From assembly GCA_903772945.1 (NCBI GenBank), contig CAICTM010000080.1, forward strand, positions 1 through 64,000: a stretch of 64,000 bases of DNA. The letters run 5' to 3'. Shown piece after piece: positions 63,070 through 64,000 of this stretch. The notes under the pieces are model-generated. The model was not told the DNA's origin and did not search any database. It saw nothing but the letters and a program-made list of their open reading frames with translations. The position numbers and the translations under genes are program-made. The stretch is from Seminavis robusta. Its lineage: Eukaryota > Bacillariophyta > Bacillariophyceae > Naviculales > Naviculaceae. Positions within the stretch are counted from its first letter, which is position 1, and each line of letters starts with the position of its first letter.

Positions 63070-63960
63070 ATGCCACCCTCTACCATGTCCCGCGCCTTGA
63101 CGATGCTCCCTGAAGACTTTCTGCCCAATGTGACCCATGTCATCATTGGCCGTGGTAAGAAGCACAGCAAGCACTCGGGAAATCTCCGCTACTCGACTCT
63201 TGTCCACGAAGAAATGCACGCTTACGCCGCTGCCGAGAACAAGGCGGGCAAGAGCGAAGTGATCTCTCGTTTGGTGGCCCGGGTCCGCGAGACGGGCAAC
63301 TTTGTCCGTGAAGCGGGAAACGGTCGTTGGGCGCTCGTGGAGGAACATGCCGTCCGTACCACCACCGCGCAGCACTTTCGGGATGCCCTGTACTCCAAGT
63401 ACCGCAGTTCCAAGGAAATGAAAAAGCAAAAGCGCAAGGAAGAACGCCGGGAATCCATCACCAAGCCAGAAGAAGGAGACCTTCTACAAGGAGAAGGTGA
63501 AGGAGAAGACTGCAGCAGCAGCTTGATGTACGAGCCCTCCAAGAAACGAGCACGATGTGTGTCTCCCGAAAAGAGCCTGAACAATAGCTTGTCTACAGCT
63601 CCTGGCTTTTTCCAAAAGCAGTTCCTCCAAATGCCTCACATGATGATGCAACAACAGCAAGCGGCAACGCAAGCTCAAGCGGATGCTCTGTCTGTCTTTT
63701 CTAGTTCCATGTTCATGAACAAGATCAACTTCCAAGACTCCAACCCCTTTGAACCTACTCCCATCTGCTCCTCTTCTGATGCTGCTCCAAGTGGCTCTCT
63801 CTTTGGAGCCTTTGCAGACACCCTCAACTTTGCTGCACCTGTTGTTCCCAGCATGAGCATGAGCAGCAACCCCTTTGATGCCCTTCAAGAAATGCCCTTT
63901 TTTCATGAAGTGGACAACAGCACTGTCTGTGCCTCTGCTACACCAAGATTTGCTCTCTAA
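63070..63960 (+). CDS. DUF6824 domain protein
   Basis: Intact, 296 residues. Residues about 14-110 form the DUF6824 domain, expanded in diatoms: DFLPNVTHVIIGRGKKHSKH, then SGNLRYSTLVHEEMHAY, KSEVISRLVARVRETGNFVR, NGRWALVEEHAVRTTTAQHF and RDALYSKYRSS. The GRGKK..KH.GN start and the W/V..E..A+ end are typical. Function is unproven; the strongly basic helix after it (KEMKKQKRKEERR) and the Gln/Asn/Phe/Pro-rich tail suggest a nuclear regulator (inference). The leader is AT-rich, with CAACATCACC directly before the ATG. Confidence 0.85.
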   Translation: MPPSTMSRALTMLPEDFLPNVTHVIIGRGKKHSKHSGNLRYSTLVHEEMHAYAAAENKAGKSEVISRLVARVRETGNFVREAGNGRWALVEEHAVRTTTAQHFRDALYSKYRSSKEMKKQKRKEERRESITKPEEGDLLQGEGEGEDCSSSLMYEPSKKRARCVSPEKSLNNSLSTAPGFFQKQFLQMPHMMMQQQQAATQAQADALSVFSSSMFMNKINFQDSNPFEPTPICSSSDAAPSGSLFGAFADTLNFAAPVVPSMSMSSNPFDALQEMPFFHEVDNSTVCASATPRFAL

Positions 63961-64000
63961 ACATGGTAGCTACAAACAAAGCAACCTCAAAGGCAGACCT

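Overview
The window looks like nuclear DNA of a raphid pennate diatom. I infer this from the protein set: a DUF6824 protein, a bipartite plastid-targeted ferredoxin-like protein, Pro-Ser-Pro-rich surface proteins with DUF285 (BspA-like) repeats, and an LRR-like protein ending in a diatom-style YYVSLNASGR tail. Short GT-AG introns and palindromic GGTACC/TAGC tracts agree. The base style recalls Seminavis-like genomes, but I cannot name the species from sequence alone. I see no tRNA or rRNA gene.

Layout. 1-5.3 kb: mostly non-coding, with a decayed non-LTR retrotransposon tail (minus strand) abutting a short Ty1/copia pol fossil, then a small repeat array. 5.7-15.2 kb: three dead copies of a membrane-anchored SPRY-like gene flank a four-exon EGF/Notch-repeat/propeller membrane protein gene (6.1-10.5 kb, minus) that carries one apparent frameshift. 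15.4-24.3 kb: a C2-like multi-pass membrane protein, a Sec14-like protein, a three-exon EF-hand membrane protein and the intact member of the SPRY-like family. 25.2-35.2 kb: an LRR-like protein, then two divergent BTB-BACK-SPRY-like paralogues with a Golgi-type sulfotransferase between them. 35.5-38.7 kb: organellar translation initiation factor IF-2. 39.0-44.9 kb: a ten-exon surface protein, rebuilt here exon by exon, whose 3' exons each carry about one DUF285 repeat. 46.2-47.1 kb: remnant of a carrier-protein plus thioester-reductase gene. 48.0-54.6 kb: a signal-peptide membrane protein, then a single 1437-residue ORF joining a Notum/pectin-acetylesterase-like domain to an ABCG half transporter. 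54.9-57.5 kb: a plastid ferredoxin-like gene and a small basic hypothetical. 57.5-63.0 kb: gene-poor. 63.1-64.0 kb: DUF6824 gene.

Most notable: (1) the esterase-ABCG fusion with a full candidate Ser-Asp-His triad and a consistent topology; (2) a SPRY-like domain shared by two unrelated architectures at five nearby loci, three of them dead; (3) phase-1 exon-per-repeat DUF285 architecture; (4) a homologous block of about 100-250 bp upstream of two otherwise different surface-protein genes. The genes do not form an operon-like pathway; the region reads as a mix of housekeeping genes and fast-evolving cell-surface or interaction genes.
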